A stretch of DNA of 14,764 nt, taken from assembly GCA_900543175.1 (NCBI GenBank), contig UQQO01000046.1, positions 1 to 14,764 of the forward strand, written 5' to 3'. Positions 8,475-14,764 of the stretch are shown one piece after another. Positions within the stretch are counted from its first letter, which is position 1. Each line of letters starts with the position of its first letter. This stretch comes from an uncultured Fusobacterium sp. GTDB lineage: Bacteria > Fusobacteriota > Fusobacteriia > Fusobacteriales > Fusobacteriaceae. The translations under genes were made by a program, and so were the position numbers. The notes under the pieces are model-generated. The model saw only the letters and a list, made by a program, of their open reading frames with translations. It made no database searches and was not told the origin of the DNA.

Positions 8475-9167
8475 CTATTTTTCGTTATTTTCAACTAATT
8501 CATTTTCATCTTCTTTTATCTCATATTTTTCTGGAGTTATTACTCCACCTGAAATAATTAATTTAACTGCATCATCTATTTTGATATCTAATATATGTAC
8601 CTCTTTAGCATTAGCTACTATAAACATTCCTGAAGTAGGATTTGGAGATGTTGGAATAAAAATATTATACATCCTCTCTATTCCAGAAACTTCTTCTACT
8701 GCTTCATTTTTATCAGCAGTCATAAATCCTATACTAAATATACCCTTTCTTGGATATTCAATAGCTACTACCTTCTGATAAGTAGTTGATCTATCAGATT
8801 TTAAAATATCTATTATTTGACTAATTGTTGAATAGATTTGATTTATAAAAGGTATCTTACTTAAAAATTGTTTTGCTCTTTTTGCAATTTTAGCAAAAAA
8901 CACTAATTTTAAAGTAAAACCTACAATACATATAAATATTATCATAGTAATTAAAGATAATATATAAGTTAAAATTTGAAAATAAAAGATATAATCCTCT
9001 TCTCCCACAAGATCTAAAATTATATTCTTTATAATTATAGTTACAAAAGAGTCATTTAAAACTATTAATACAAGTCCCATTATCCAGTTAAAAATATAAG
9101 CTGTCAATACTAAAGGTAGCAGTGAAAAAAGACCTGCATAAAAATATTTTTTTAAATGTTTAATCAT
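8475..9167 (-). CDS. DUF502 family integral membrane protein
   Basis: A 230-residue protein with a first membrane segment at about 11-37 and a second at about 62-92, followed by a soluble domain with the family hallmark PTSPNPTSGMF (about 172-182) and ISGGV (205-209). The acidic tail (EDENELVENNEK) is low complexity. DUF502 proteins are widespread but their biochemical role is not established; I assign none. The start overlaps the end of the CNNM/CorC gene by 8 bases, which argues for coupled translation and perhaps a shared membrane role. GAAGGAG-like sequence within the preceding gene can serve as ribosome binding site. Full length for the family. Confidence 0.88.
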   Translation of the reverse strand: MIKHLKKYFYAGLFSLLPLVLTAYIFNWIMGLVLIVLNDSFVTIIIKNIILDLVGEEDYIFYFQILTYILSLITMIIFICIVGFTLKLVFFAKIAKRAKQFLSKIPFINQIYSTISQIIDILKSDRSTTYQKVVAIEYPRKGIFSIGFMTADKNEAVEEVSGIERMYNIFIPTSPNPTSGMFIVANAKEVHILDIKIDDAVKLIISGGVITPEKYEIKEDENELVENNEK

Positions 9168-10434
9168 CTAGTTTTTGCTCCTTCTCAATGTATACTTTAG
9201 AAACCCTCATTTTATTTACTTCTAAGACTCTTAATTTTACTCCATCTATTGTAAGCTCATCTCCTACACTAGCTACTCTACCTAGCTCAGTAACAATAAG
9301 CCCACCTAAACTTTCATAATCATCTGAATCTGGAAGTTTTATATCTAACTCTTTATCTAAAGTTTCTATATCTATCATAGCATCTACTTCATAGCTATTT
9401 TCATCTATTTGAGTTATAAACTCTTCCTCTTCTGTATCAAACTCATCTCTAATCTCTCCAACTATCTCTTCTATTAAGTCTTCAATAGTTAGAAGTCCAA
9501 CTATTCCACCATATTCATCAAGTACAAGGGCGATATGAACTTTTAATGTTCTAAACTCTTTTAAAATTTCTATTATAGATTTTGTTTCTGGTACGAAATA
9601 TCCAGGTCTTATAAAATTTTTAATAGGTACATTAGTATTCCCATCTTTTAAGCTATTCATAATATCTTTGATGTATAATACCCCTATTATATTATCAATA
9701 GTATCTTCATATACTGGAATTCTTGAAAAACCATTATCTATTAACTCATACCAAACATCATCAATAGTCTTGCTTCCTTCAAATGCAAGCATTGATGTTC
9801 TAGGTGTCATTACCTCTTTAGCTGTAGTTTCTCCAAACCCAACTATAGAATGAATCATCTCTTTTTCATCCTCTTCTATTACACCTTCAGCTTCACCAAC
9901 ATTTACAAAAGAGATTATATCCTCTTCTGTTATCATCAATGTCTCATCTGTTAAATCAATACCTAACATTCTTCCTATAAATTTAGAAATTCCAATAAGT
10001 ATCTTAATAATAGGTTTAGCTATAAAACTGAACCAATAAATTATTACTATTACCACTCCAGCTATCTTCAAAGATTGATTTTTAGCTATAATCTTTGGAG
10101 TGATCTCTCCAAAAATTAGTATTATTATAGTCATAATAATAGTGGCGATAGCTACAGATTTACTTGAATTTCCCATTAAATTTACAGTTACAACTGTTGC
10201 TATTGAAGAAGCCCAAATGTTTACTATGTTATTTCCCAATAATAATCCAGTAAGCATCTCATTTGGATTTTTCAACCATTTTTTTAAAAGACTAACCTGT
10301 TTTTCATGCTTCCCATCCTCTAACTTCTCTAAATGAATACTTCTAAAAGAAGTTAAAGCAGTCTCAGAAGCTGAGAAAAAACCTGACAATAAAATTAAAC
10401 CCACAAGCAACACAATATTTTGATACGTGTCCAC
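9160..10434 (-). CDS. CNNM/CorC-type transporter with CBS pair (hemolysin-like family)
   Basis: A 424-residue membrane protein of the DUF21-CBS-CorC_HlyC family, thought to move Mg2+ or other divalent cations across the inner membrane; 'hemolysin' is a historical name. The DUF21 membrane domain covers about 1-190, with SGFFSASETALTS (17-29), LTGLLLGNNIVN (61-72) and GEITPK (109-114). An acidic connector and VMTPR (208-212) lead to two CBS repeats (about 205-335) including LDEYGGIVGLLTIEDLIEEI (315-334), and the C-terminal CorC_HlyC domain runs from about 350 to 420. The start is GTG at 10434, with an in-frame TGA six bases upstream. An out-of-frame ATG at 10444 sits closer to the GGAAGG site and opens a 26-codon frame. 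It lies 25 bases after a small CBS-domain gene and overlaps the DUF502 gene. Confidence 0.9.
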   Translation of the reverse strand: MDTYQNIVLLVGLILLSGFFSASETALTSFRSIHLEKLEDGKHEKQVSLLKKWLKNPNEMLTGLLLGNNIVNIWASSIATVVTVNLMGNSSKSVAIATIIMTIIILIFGEITPKIIAKNQSLKIAGVVIVIIYWFSFIAKPIIKILIGISKFIGRMLGIDLTDETLMITEEDIISFVNVGEAEGVIEEDEKEMIHSIVGFGETTAKEVMTPRTSMLAFEGSKTIDDVWYELIDNGFSRIPVYEDTIDNIIGVLYIKDIMNSLKDGNTNVPIKNFIRPGYFVPETKSIIEILKEFRTLKVHIALVLDEYGGIVGLLTIEDLIEEIVGEIRDEFDTEEEEFITQIDENSYEVDAMIDIETLDKELDIKLPDSDDYESLGGLIVTELGRVASVGDELTIDGVKLRVLEVNKMRVSKVYIEKEQKLDD

Positions 10435-10459
10435 TTCTACTCATACACCTTCCTTATTT

Positions 10460-10903
10460 TTAATAACATTTATTTATTAAGTCACTCTTAGTGACTATTC
10501 CAACTAATTTTTCATTTTCTAAAACTAAAGCATAATTATATCCCTTATCTAACATCTCACTTACTACTCCTTCTAAGTCAGCATCTATATCTGCAGTGTA
10601 GAAATCTTTTTCCATTATATCTTCAGCTTTAAATGATATAAATTTTTTCATTTTCTCTTTAAACCCTTTACTATTCGGTAAAGCTATCATTATTTCCCAA
10701 AAAGCTATTACTGGTGGCACTGGAGATTTTCCCTGTTTTACTAAAATGTCATCTCTAGTTACAACTCCAACAATTTTATCTCCATCTAAAACTGGTAATT
10801 TTCCCAATCTTTTCTCTTTCATTATTGAAACTATCTCTCCAACTAATGTTTCTCTTGTTATTGTTTGTACATCTCTATTGATTACATCTCTTACTTTCTT
10901 CAT
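10460..10903 (-). CDS. Small CBS-domain pair protein
   Basis: A 147-residue soluble protein made of two CBS motifs: about 7-53 (VRDVINRDVQTI to GVVTRDDILV) and about 95-143 (EDIMEKDFYTAD to GIVTKSDLINK). They are joined by a roughly 40-residue insert, IAFWEIMIALPNSKGFKEKM and onward. CBS pairs bind adenosyl ligands such as AMP, ATP or SAM and act as energy or ligand sensors; no catalytic domain is attached here, so the partner is unknown. The insert resembles that of Fusobacterium/Clostridium-type stand-alone CBS proteins. The frame runs 16 codons farther to 10951, but the GGAGG site (10909-10913) and the promoter lie inside that extension, so the ATG at 10901-10903 is used. It is first in the operon and next to a transporter that also carries CBS domains. 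Confidence 0.87.
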   Translation of the reverse strand: MKKVRDVINRDVQTITRETLVGEIVSIMKEKRLGKLPVLDGDKIVGVVTRDDILVKQGKSPVPPVIAFWEIMIALPNSKGFKEKMKKFISFKAEDIMEKDFYTADIDADLEGVVSEMLDKGYNYALVLENEKLVGIVTKSDLINKCY

Positions 10904-10907
10904 AATA

Positions 10908-10913
10908 ACCTCC
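10908..10913 (-). promoter_or_regulatory. Ribosome binding site that sets the CBS-protein start
   Basis: GGAGGT on the minus strand lies 4 bases before the ATG at 10903. It rules out the in-frame ATG at 10951, which falls within the presumed promoter. Confidence 0.8.
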
Positions 10914-10924
10914 ACCTTTATAAT

Positions 10925-10951
10925 ATTATCACATATTCTTTTAAAATACAA
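10925..10951 (-). promoter_or_regulatory. Probable promoter of the CBS-to-tgt operon
   Basis: Read on the minus strand, TGT-GATAAT (10925-10933) is an extended -10 and TTGTAT (10946-10951) a -35 candidate, with a short 15-base spacer. A second, -35-poor option is the TATAAT at 10992-10997. The region lies after the accB terminator and is the only gap of the strand large enough (148 bases) to hold a promoter for the seven genes that follow. Confidence 0.5.
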
Positions 10952-10973
10952 TAATTGTTCCTCTTGTATTTTA
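10942..10973. repeat. Perfect 10-bp inverted repeat at the CBS-gene promoter
   Basis: TAAAATACAA (10942-10951) and TTGTATTTTA (10964-10973) are exact reverse complements separated by 12 bases. One arm contains the presumed -35 of the CBS gene, as expected for a repressor operator. If transcription instead starts at the upstream TATAAT, it would form a weak A/U stem in the leader. Confidence 0.55.
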
Positions 10974-11031
10974 GCAAAATAATAACATTATATTATACTA
11001 CAAAACTGGCTTTTTTCATTTAAAATAAAAT

Positions 11032-11054
11032 TAAAACCAGAAAATCTGGTTTTA
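11032..11054 (-). terminator. Intrinsic terminator overlapping the accB stop codon
   Basis: TAAAACCAGA (11032-11041) pairs with TCTGGTTTTA (11045-11054) around an AAA loop, a 10-bp stem. On the minus strand it is followed by ATTTTATTTT. The stem includes the accB TAA (complement of 11052-11054). It ends the PTS-IIA-to-accB gene string. Confidence 0.8.
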
Positions 11055-11516
11055 TTTTATTACAAATAACTTGTCTCCTTTTTTAACAAGTTCTCCATCT
11101 TCCACTAATATTTTTACTATAGTACAGTTTTTATGAGCTTTTACTTCATTCATTAACTTCATTGCTTCTATAATACATAGAGTTTCTCCTGAAGATACAC
11201 TTTGTCCCTCAGCTACAAATGGTGGGTTTCCTGGAGCTGAAGATTTATAGAAAGTTCCTACCATTGGTGATGTAATAACTTCTCCCTCTACCTCTTCCTT
11301 AACTTCCTCTTGTTTTGGAGCTACCTCCTCTTGAACAAAGTCAACAGCTGCTGTAACTGCTGGAGTTTTAGCCACTATAACTTGTTCTGGTTGAACTACT
11401 TTATTCTCTTTTTTTAAAGTTACCTTTGCCCCTTCACTTTCAACTACCACTTCATTTAAATTATACTTTTCAATACTTTCTGCTAAGTCCTTTATCATTT
11501 TTAAATCTATTTTCAT
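11052..11516 (-). CDS. accB: Biotin carboxyl carrier protein of acetyl-CoA carboxylase
   Basis: A 154-residue AccB. It carries biotin that shuttles CO2 from biotin carboxylase to carboxyltransferase in malonyl-CoA formation, the first step of fatty acid synthesis. The N-terminal part (1-37, MIKDLAESIEKYNLNEVVVE) matches the AccB-specific helix and strand, followed by an Ala/Pro/Val/Glu-rich linker (38-78) and a biotinyl domain (80-154) with EAMKLMNEV; K120 is the biotinylated lysine. The N-terminal segment argues for AccB and not a decarboxylase BCCP. A TTG four codons earlier keeps the frame open but is part of the ribosome binding site, so the ATG at 11516 is used. It lies 16 bases after the ACT protein. 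The usual neighbour accC is not beside it, so the other subunits are elsewhere. Confidence 0.93.
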   Translation of the reverse strand: MKIDLKMIKDLAESIEKYNLNEVVVESEGAKVTLKKENKVVQPEQVIVAKTPAVTAAVDFVQEEVAPKQEEVKEEVEGEVITSPMVGTFYKSSAPGNPPFVAEGQSVSSGETLCIIEAMKLMNEVKAHKNCTIVKILVEDGELVKKGDKLFVIK

Positions 11517-11520
11517 CTTT

Positions 11521-11526
11521 TCCTCC
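11521..11526 (-). promoter_or_regulatory. Ribosome binding site that sets the accB start
   Basis: GGAGGA on the minus strand lies 4 bases before the ATG at 11516. The in-frame TTG at 11526-11528 overlaps it and is therefore not a plausible start. Confidence 0.8.
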
Positions 11527-11532
11527 AATTTT

Positions 11533-12057
11533 TTAGTTACTTCCTATAATTCTTAACTCTTTTACTCCATCAACTTCAGTTATTCTCTCAAGCATTCCCT
11601 CTATTTTTCTTAACATATTTTCTGTTGTTTGGATAGAGATTGTTGATTTTGCTACTCCATCTATAGCTATATTTTGAACTATAGTTAGTATATTCATATC
11701 TTCAGTTGCAATGATTTCTAATATCTTAGCAAGTATTCCTGGTTTATCTATAAGTGACATATGAATACTGAATACCTTATCTTTTCCACTTTCAAAAAAT
11801 GGTTTGATATAATCTTTATATTTGTAGTAAGTACTTCTACTTATTCCTACTTTTTTTATAGCTTCATATTTTGACATTTTGCTATGTTGAACAAGATCAT
11901 TAACTTTGATTACACTTTGAATAGAGTTAGGCAGTATTCTCTTGTCTACTATGTAAAACTCTCTCTTCCCTGCTGGATCTATTTTTATCTCTTCTAAATC
12001 ATATTTTTCAGCTTCTTTTTTTTCTGTACCAATTTTCTTTTTATTAGTAATTTTCAT
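11533..12057 (-). CDS. ACT-domain protein, PheB/UPF0735 family
   Basis: A 174-residue cytoplasmic protein related to Bacillus PheB (UPF0735). From about residue 34 it follows the family: FYIVDKRILPNSIQSVIKV (34-52), a helix-turn-helix-like stretch around SKYEAIKKVGISRSTYYKYK (62-81), then an ACT domain (about 96-172; VFSIHMSLIDKPGILAKILEII, ending in ELRIIGSN). ACT domains bind amino acids, and the family is often linked to aromatic amino acid metabolism or regulation, but no activity is established. The first 33 residues, rich in Lys and Glu, extend beyond the usual family length. A GGAGGG site 9 bases before the ATG (12055-12057) supports this start. It sits between folD and accB, an association with no obvious pathway logic. 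A DNA-binding role is possible but only inferred from the helix pattern. Confidence 0.82.
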   Translation of the reverse strand: MKITNKKKIGTEKKEAEKYDLEEIKIDPAGKREFYIVDKRILPNSIQSVIKVNDLVQHSKMSKYEAIKKVGISRSTYYKYKDYIKPFFESGKDKVFSIHMSLIDKPGILAKILEIIATEDMNILTIVQNIAIDGVAKSTISIQTTENMLRKIEGMLERITEVDGVKELRIIGSN

Positions 12058-12080
12058 TGCTTCTATCCCTCCACAAATAT

Positions 12081-12932
12081 TTATACAAGTTTCTTATTTC
12101 TCTTAAATGCAGATAGTGTATTCTTAAAAAGCATAGCTACAGTCATTGGTCCTACCCCTCCAGGAACAGGAGTTATCCAGCTACATTTTGGAGCTACATT
12201 TTCAAAATCTACATCTCCAAAAAGTCCTTCTTCTGTTCTATTTATTCCTACATCAATGATAACAGCCCCATCTTTTACCATGTCAGCTTTTACAAATTTT
12301 GCTACTCCCATAGCTGCTACAATAATATCTGCCCCTTTTAATTTTTCAGCTAGATTTTTTGTTTTACTATTACATATAGTTACTGTTGCTCCCTCATTTA
12401 TGAAAAATCCTGCCATAGGTTTCCCTACAATATTACTTCTTCCTATTATTACAACATCTTTTCCTTCTACTTCTAATTCATATCTTTTAAATAGTTCAAC
12501 TATTCCAGAAGGAGTACAAGGTTTTATAGAGTTTTTATCTCCTAAGAAAAGTAACCCCATATTTTCTGGTTTAAATCCATCTACATCTTTTGAGAAAGCT
12601 ATTGTTTCAACTACTTTTTTCTCATCTATATGTTTAGGAAGAGGAAGTTGTACTAAAATACCATCTACTTTTTCATCAGCATTTAGATCTCTTATAACAT
12701 TTAAAAGATCTTCTTCAGTTACATTTTCAGGAAGATAATGTGCAAAACTTTCAAATCCTAACTCTGCACAACCTTTAATTTTAGAATTTACATATATTTT
12801 AGAAGCAGGATTTTCCCCTACTAAAACTATTGCTAGTCCTGGAACTTTCCCTATCTTTTCTTTTATTTTTTTAAGCTCTTCTTTTATCTCCTCTTTTATC
12901 TGAGAAGAAGTCTTTTTCCCATCTAGTATCAT
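12081..12932 (-). CDS. folD: Methylene-THF dehydrogenase/methenyl-THF cyclohydrolase
   Basis: A 283-residue bifunctional enzyme of one-carbon metabolism. It oxidises 5,10-methylene-THF to methenyl-THF with NADP+ and hydrolyses that to 10-formyl-THF. Seen motifs: YVNSK with Y47 and catalytic K51, VQLPLPKHI (94-102), DVDGF (116-120), PCTPSGI (138-144), the Rossmann loop VIIGRSNIVGKPM (161-173), DVGINR (227-232) and TPVPGGVGPMTVAML (254-268). Length is standard and nothing is missing. The ATG follows the fmt TAA with no gap; the likely ribosome binding site GGGAGA lies inside the end of fmt about 12 bases upstream, a long spacing consistent with re-initiation by the same ribosome. Its product, 10-formyl-THF, is the formyl donor used by the adjacent fmt enzyme. 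Confidence 0.97.
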   Translation of the reverse strand: MILDGKKTSSQIKEEIKEELKKIKEKIGKVPGLAIVLVGENPASKIYVNSKIKGCAELGFESFAHYLPENVTEEDLLNVIRDLNADEKVDGILVQLPLPKHIDEKKVVETIAFSKDVDGFKPENMGLLFLGDKNSIKPCTPSGIVELFKRYELEVEGKDVVIIGRSNIVGKPMAGFFINEGATVTICNSKTKNLAEKLKGADIIVAAMGVAKFVKADMVKDGAVIIDVGINRTEEGLFGDVDFENVAPKCSWITPVPGGVGPMTVAMLFKNTLSAFKRNKKLV

Positions 12933-13865
12933 TTAATTAAACTTATCTCCCTTTTTCAAAATATTACCATTTAAAATATCAGCTCCACTTAAAAGCTTTT
13001 TATTTTCTGGTTTAACCTCTGTAAGAATAACACTTCCATTACCAGTTTTTACAACTACACCTTTTCCTTTAATTGTATCTACAATCTCTCCAACTTCTCC
13101 ATCTTCATACTTTTTGAAGTTTTCTTTTACTCCATAGATTTTGAATATCTTATCATCTAACATAGTATAAGCACTTGGAAATGGATTCATTCCCCTTACC
13201 ATATTAAAAATCTCTCTCTCTGTTAAATTCCAATTAATTTTACAATCCTCTTTTCTAAAAGGTTTTACAAATGTAGCTTCAGAGTGATTTTGAACTGTTC
13301 TTGGAGCTTCACCTTTCTCTATTAATTTAACTGCTTCTAGTAATTTTTCAGCTCCTATCTCCATCAATCTATCATGAAGAGTTAAGAATGTATCCTCATC
13401 AGTAATCTCTGTTTCACCAGTAAGAATAACATCTCCAGCATCTAACTCCTCAGCTATATACATTATACTTACTCCTGTTTTCTCCTCTCCATGTATCAAA
13501 GCAGCATTTATTGGAGCTGCCCCTCTATATTTTGGTAAAAGTGAAGAGTGAACGTTTATAATCCCTAATTTAGGTAGTTCTATTATCTCTTTTGGAATTA
13601 TTTTTCCATAGGCAACAACGACTATTAAATCTGGATTTAAATCTTTTATAAGATTATATGTTTCCTCAGTTTTTAAGCTATTTGGTTGATATACAGGGAT
13701 ATTATTAGCTAAAGCATACTCTTTTACAGGAGTATATTTTATCTTCTTCCCTCTCATATTAGGCTTATCAACTTTAGTGAAAGCTCCTATTATATCATAT
13801 TCTTTATTTAAAATATCAAAACATGGAACTGCAAAATCTGGAGTTCCCATAAATAATATTCTCAT
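12933..13865 (-). CDS. fmt: Methionyl-tRNA formyltransferase
   Basis: A 310-residue enzyme that formylates Met-tRNAfMet with 10-formyl-THF before translation initiation. The formyltransferase domain (about 1-200) shows the N-terminal MRILFMGTPDFAVP, the catalytic N104 and H106 in NVHSSLLPKYRG (104-115) and the conserved aspartate in LDAGDV (141-146); the charged insert around KPNMRGKKIK (34-43) is the tRNA acceptor-binding loop region. The C-terminal OB-like domain (about 205-310) binds tRNA. The ATG follows the nrdR TAA with no intervening base, using AAGGAT just upstream as ribosome binding site, and folD follows in the same way. A peptide deformylase gene (def), often next to fmt, is not present in the window. 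Confidence 0.97.
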   Translation of the reverse strand: MRILFMGTPDFAVPCFDILNKEYDIIGAFTKVDKPNMRGKKIKYTPVKEYALANNIPVYQPNSLKTEETYNLIKDLNPDLIVVVAYGKIIPKEIIELPKLGIINVHSSLLPKYRGAAPINAALIHGEEKTGVSIMYIAEELDAGDVILTGETEITDEDTFLTLHDRLMEIGAEKLLEAVKLIEKGEAPRTVQNHSEATFVKPFRKEDCKINWNLTEREIFNMVRGMNPFPSAYTMLDDKIFKIYGVKENFKKYEDGEVGEIVDTIKGKGVVVKTGNGSVILTEVKPENKKLLSGADILNGNILKKGDKFN

Positions 13866-14354
13866 TTAATCATCCTTTTTTTCTTTATTATTATCTTTAT
13901 TATTATCTTTATTTATATCTTCTACTATCTCAATAAAAGATTTTATATCCTTAAACTCCTTATATACTGAAGCAAATCTTACATAGGCAACTTGGTCAAT
14001 TTTTTTCAATTTTTCCATTACCATCTCTCCAAGTTCCTTTGTTGTGATCTCAGCTTTTAAAGAGTTTTGAATATTTTTTTCAATTTCTAGAACAAATGTT
14101 TCTAAACTTTCTCTACTTATATTTCTCTTAACTGTAGCAGCGACAAGTCCTCTCATCAATTTATTTCTATCAAATTTGTCTCTTCTTTTGTCTTTTTTTA
14201 CAACATAAAGGGGAGTTTCCTCTACCTTTTCAAAAGTTGTAAATCTTTTTTCGCATTTAATACATTCACGACGTCTTTTGATTGAATACCCGTCCATAAA
14301 CGATCTACTGTCAATTACTTTTGTATCTTCTGAATTACAAAATGGACACTTCAT
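13866..14354 (-). CDS. nrdR: Transcriptional repressor NrdR
   Basis: A 162-residue repressor of ribonucleotide reductase genes. The N-terminal zinc ribbon is complete (C3-PF-C6, C31-IK-C34, within MKCPFC and RRRECIKCEKRFTTFE) and is followed by an ATP cone (about 46-136; VVKKDKRRDKFDRNKLMRGL) that senses ATP/dATP. The conserved core ends around residue 147; the rest is an Asn/Lys/Asp-rich tail encoded by a 12-bp tandem repeat. A GTG three codons upstream keeps the frame open, but it lies inside the AGGTGAGG ribosome binding site and the family begins with MxCPxC, so the ATG at 14354 is used. It starts 9 bases after the PTS IIA stop and abuts fmt. No nrd gene or evident NrdR box lies in the window, so its targets are elsewhere. 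Confidence 0.95.
   Translation of the reverse strand: MKCPFCNSEDTKVIDSRSFMDGYSIKRRRECIKCEKRFTTFEKVEETPLYVVKKDKRRDKFDRNKLMRGLVAATVKRNISRESLETFVLEIEKNIQNSLKAEITTKELGEMVMEKLKKIDQVAYVRFASVYKEFKDIKSFIEIVEDINKDNNKDNNKEKKDD
13883..13918. repeat. 12-bp tandem repeat in the nrdR 3' end
   Basis: The unit CTTTATTATTAT occurs twice exactly (13883-13894, 13895-13906), followed by a third copy with two changes (13907-13918). The unit is four codons long, so it repeats the peptide KDNN in the NrdR tail and a copy-number change would keep the frame. Confidence 0.85.
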
Positions 14355-14357
14355 CTT

Positions 14358-14365
14358 CCTCACCT
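14358..14365 (-). promoter_or_regulatory. Ribosome binding site that sets the nrdR start
   Basis: AGGTGAGG on the minus strand lies 3 bases before the ATG at 14354 and overlaps the PTS IIA stop codon. The in-frame GTG at 14361-14363 is part of it. Confidence 0.7.
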
Positions 14366-14764
14366 ATACAGTTTCTTTTTTATTTATACACTCTATTACC
14401 TCAGCTGGTGTTTTACAAGCTAATAGCTCATTTCTAAACTCCTCTTCTCTTATAAGCCTTGATATTCTAGCTAATACTTTTAAATACACTTGACTATCTT
14501 TCATTGGAGAAGCAAAAACAAAAAATATGTTTACACTTTCATTGTCCAATGATTTAAAATCTATCTTATCTTTACTTATTCCGAAAGCTATTGTCAATCT
14601 ATCAGCAGCATCAGTTTTAGCATGTGGAATTGCTACTCCCTTTCCAATTCCTGTACTACCTAGTTTTTCTCTTTCAATTAATGCTTTATAAATAACATTT
14701 TCTTCATTATGAACATCTGGAGAAACAGCAATAAGATCTGCTAGTTCCATTAAAACATCATCCT
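14364..14764 (-). CDS. PTS system fructose-type IIA domain protein, 5' end cut off
   Basis: A phosphotransferase EIIA domain of the fructose/mannitol (PtsN-like) class. The phosphorylated histidine is in GVAIPHAKT, preceded by the family hallmark LIEREKLGSTGIGKG. EIIA takes a phosphate from HPr and passes it to an EIIB sugar carrier, or acts as a regulator when stand-alone. An ATG at 14748-14750 could be taken as the start, but the frame continues through it to the right edge (codons for DDVL immediately upstream), and a full EIIA domain needs about 25 more residues on the N-terminal side, so the true start is outside the window. The stop is followed within 9 bases by nrdR, suggesting cotranscription. 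No EIIB or EIIC gene follows it, so a regulatory role is possible. Confidence 0.9.
   Translation of the reverse strand, partial: DDVLMELADLIAVSPDVHNEENVIYKALIEREKLGSTGIGKGVAIPHAKTDAADRLTIAFGISKDKIDFKSLDNESVNIFFVFASPMKDSQVYLKVLARISRLIREEEFRNELLACKTPAEVIECINKKETV

Noticed and set aside
12256..12738. A 160-codon plus-strand open frame opposite folD
   Set aside because: It mirrors the AT-rich codon pattern of folD, has no ribosome binding site, and its translation shows no domain. The same holds for the shorter antisense frames opposite ade, tgt, rel, the CorC-type gene, the DUF502 gene and nrdR.
14748..14750. ATG as the true start of the PTS IIA gene
   Set aside because: The domain would lack its first strand and helix, and the frame stays open with family-like residues (DDVL) up to the window edge, so the gene is cut by the edge.

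Overview
The window is AT-rich and low in GC, with short intergenic gaps, strong purine-rich ribosome binding sites, AT-biased codons, and proteins that read like those of Fusobacterium or a close member of the Fusobacteriota. That placement is inference from sequence feel and gene content; no marker gene here proves it. Nearly every gene is a recognisable housekeeping or transport gene, and I see no phage, insertion sequence, CRISPR array, tRNA or rRNA.

Layout, left to right. (1) Positions 1-220, minus strand: the P-loop-bearing end of an ATPase that runs off the left edge and has no obvious start codon. (2) Positions 247-2136, plus strand: a three-gene operon of a HAD-IIB phosphatase, azlC and azlD (branched-chain amino acid exporter), with an extended -10 promoter in front and an intrinsic terminator behind. 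(3) Positions 2201-3958, minus strand: adenine deaminase (ade) with its own near-consensus promoter, convergent with azlD. (4) Positions 4077-10903, minus strand, transcribed right to left: CBS-domain protein, CNNM/CorC-type transporter, DUF502 membrane protein, TPR lipoprotein, apt, rel, tgt, closed by a strong terminator at 4040-4067. A smaller hairpin between apt and rel may attenuate transcription. (5) Positions 11052 to the right edge, minus strand: PTS IIA (5' end cut off), nrdR, fmt, folD, pheB-like ACT protein, accB, ended by a terminator that overlaps the accB stop codon.

Functional themes. ade and apt are both adenine salvage genes: one deaminates adenine to hypoxanthine, the other converts it to AMP. 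apt sits directly before rel, whose product makes and degrades (p)ppGpp from purine nucleotides. fmt and folD share one-carbon metabolism, since FolD makes the 10-formyl-THF that Fmt uses to formylate initiator tRNA, and they are joined by stop-start junctions with no gap. Five start codons (rel, apt, CBS protein, accB, nrdR) were placed downstream of the longest open frame because the ribosome binding site lies inside the longer version.

I did not find a convincing undescribed system. The items most worth checking are the start-less ATPase fragment at the left edge, the apt-rel hairpin, and a perfect 10-bp inverted repeat overlapping the presumed promoter of the CBS gene.
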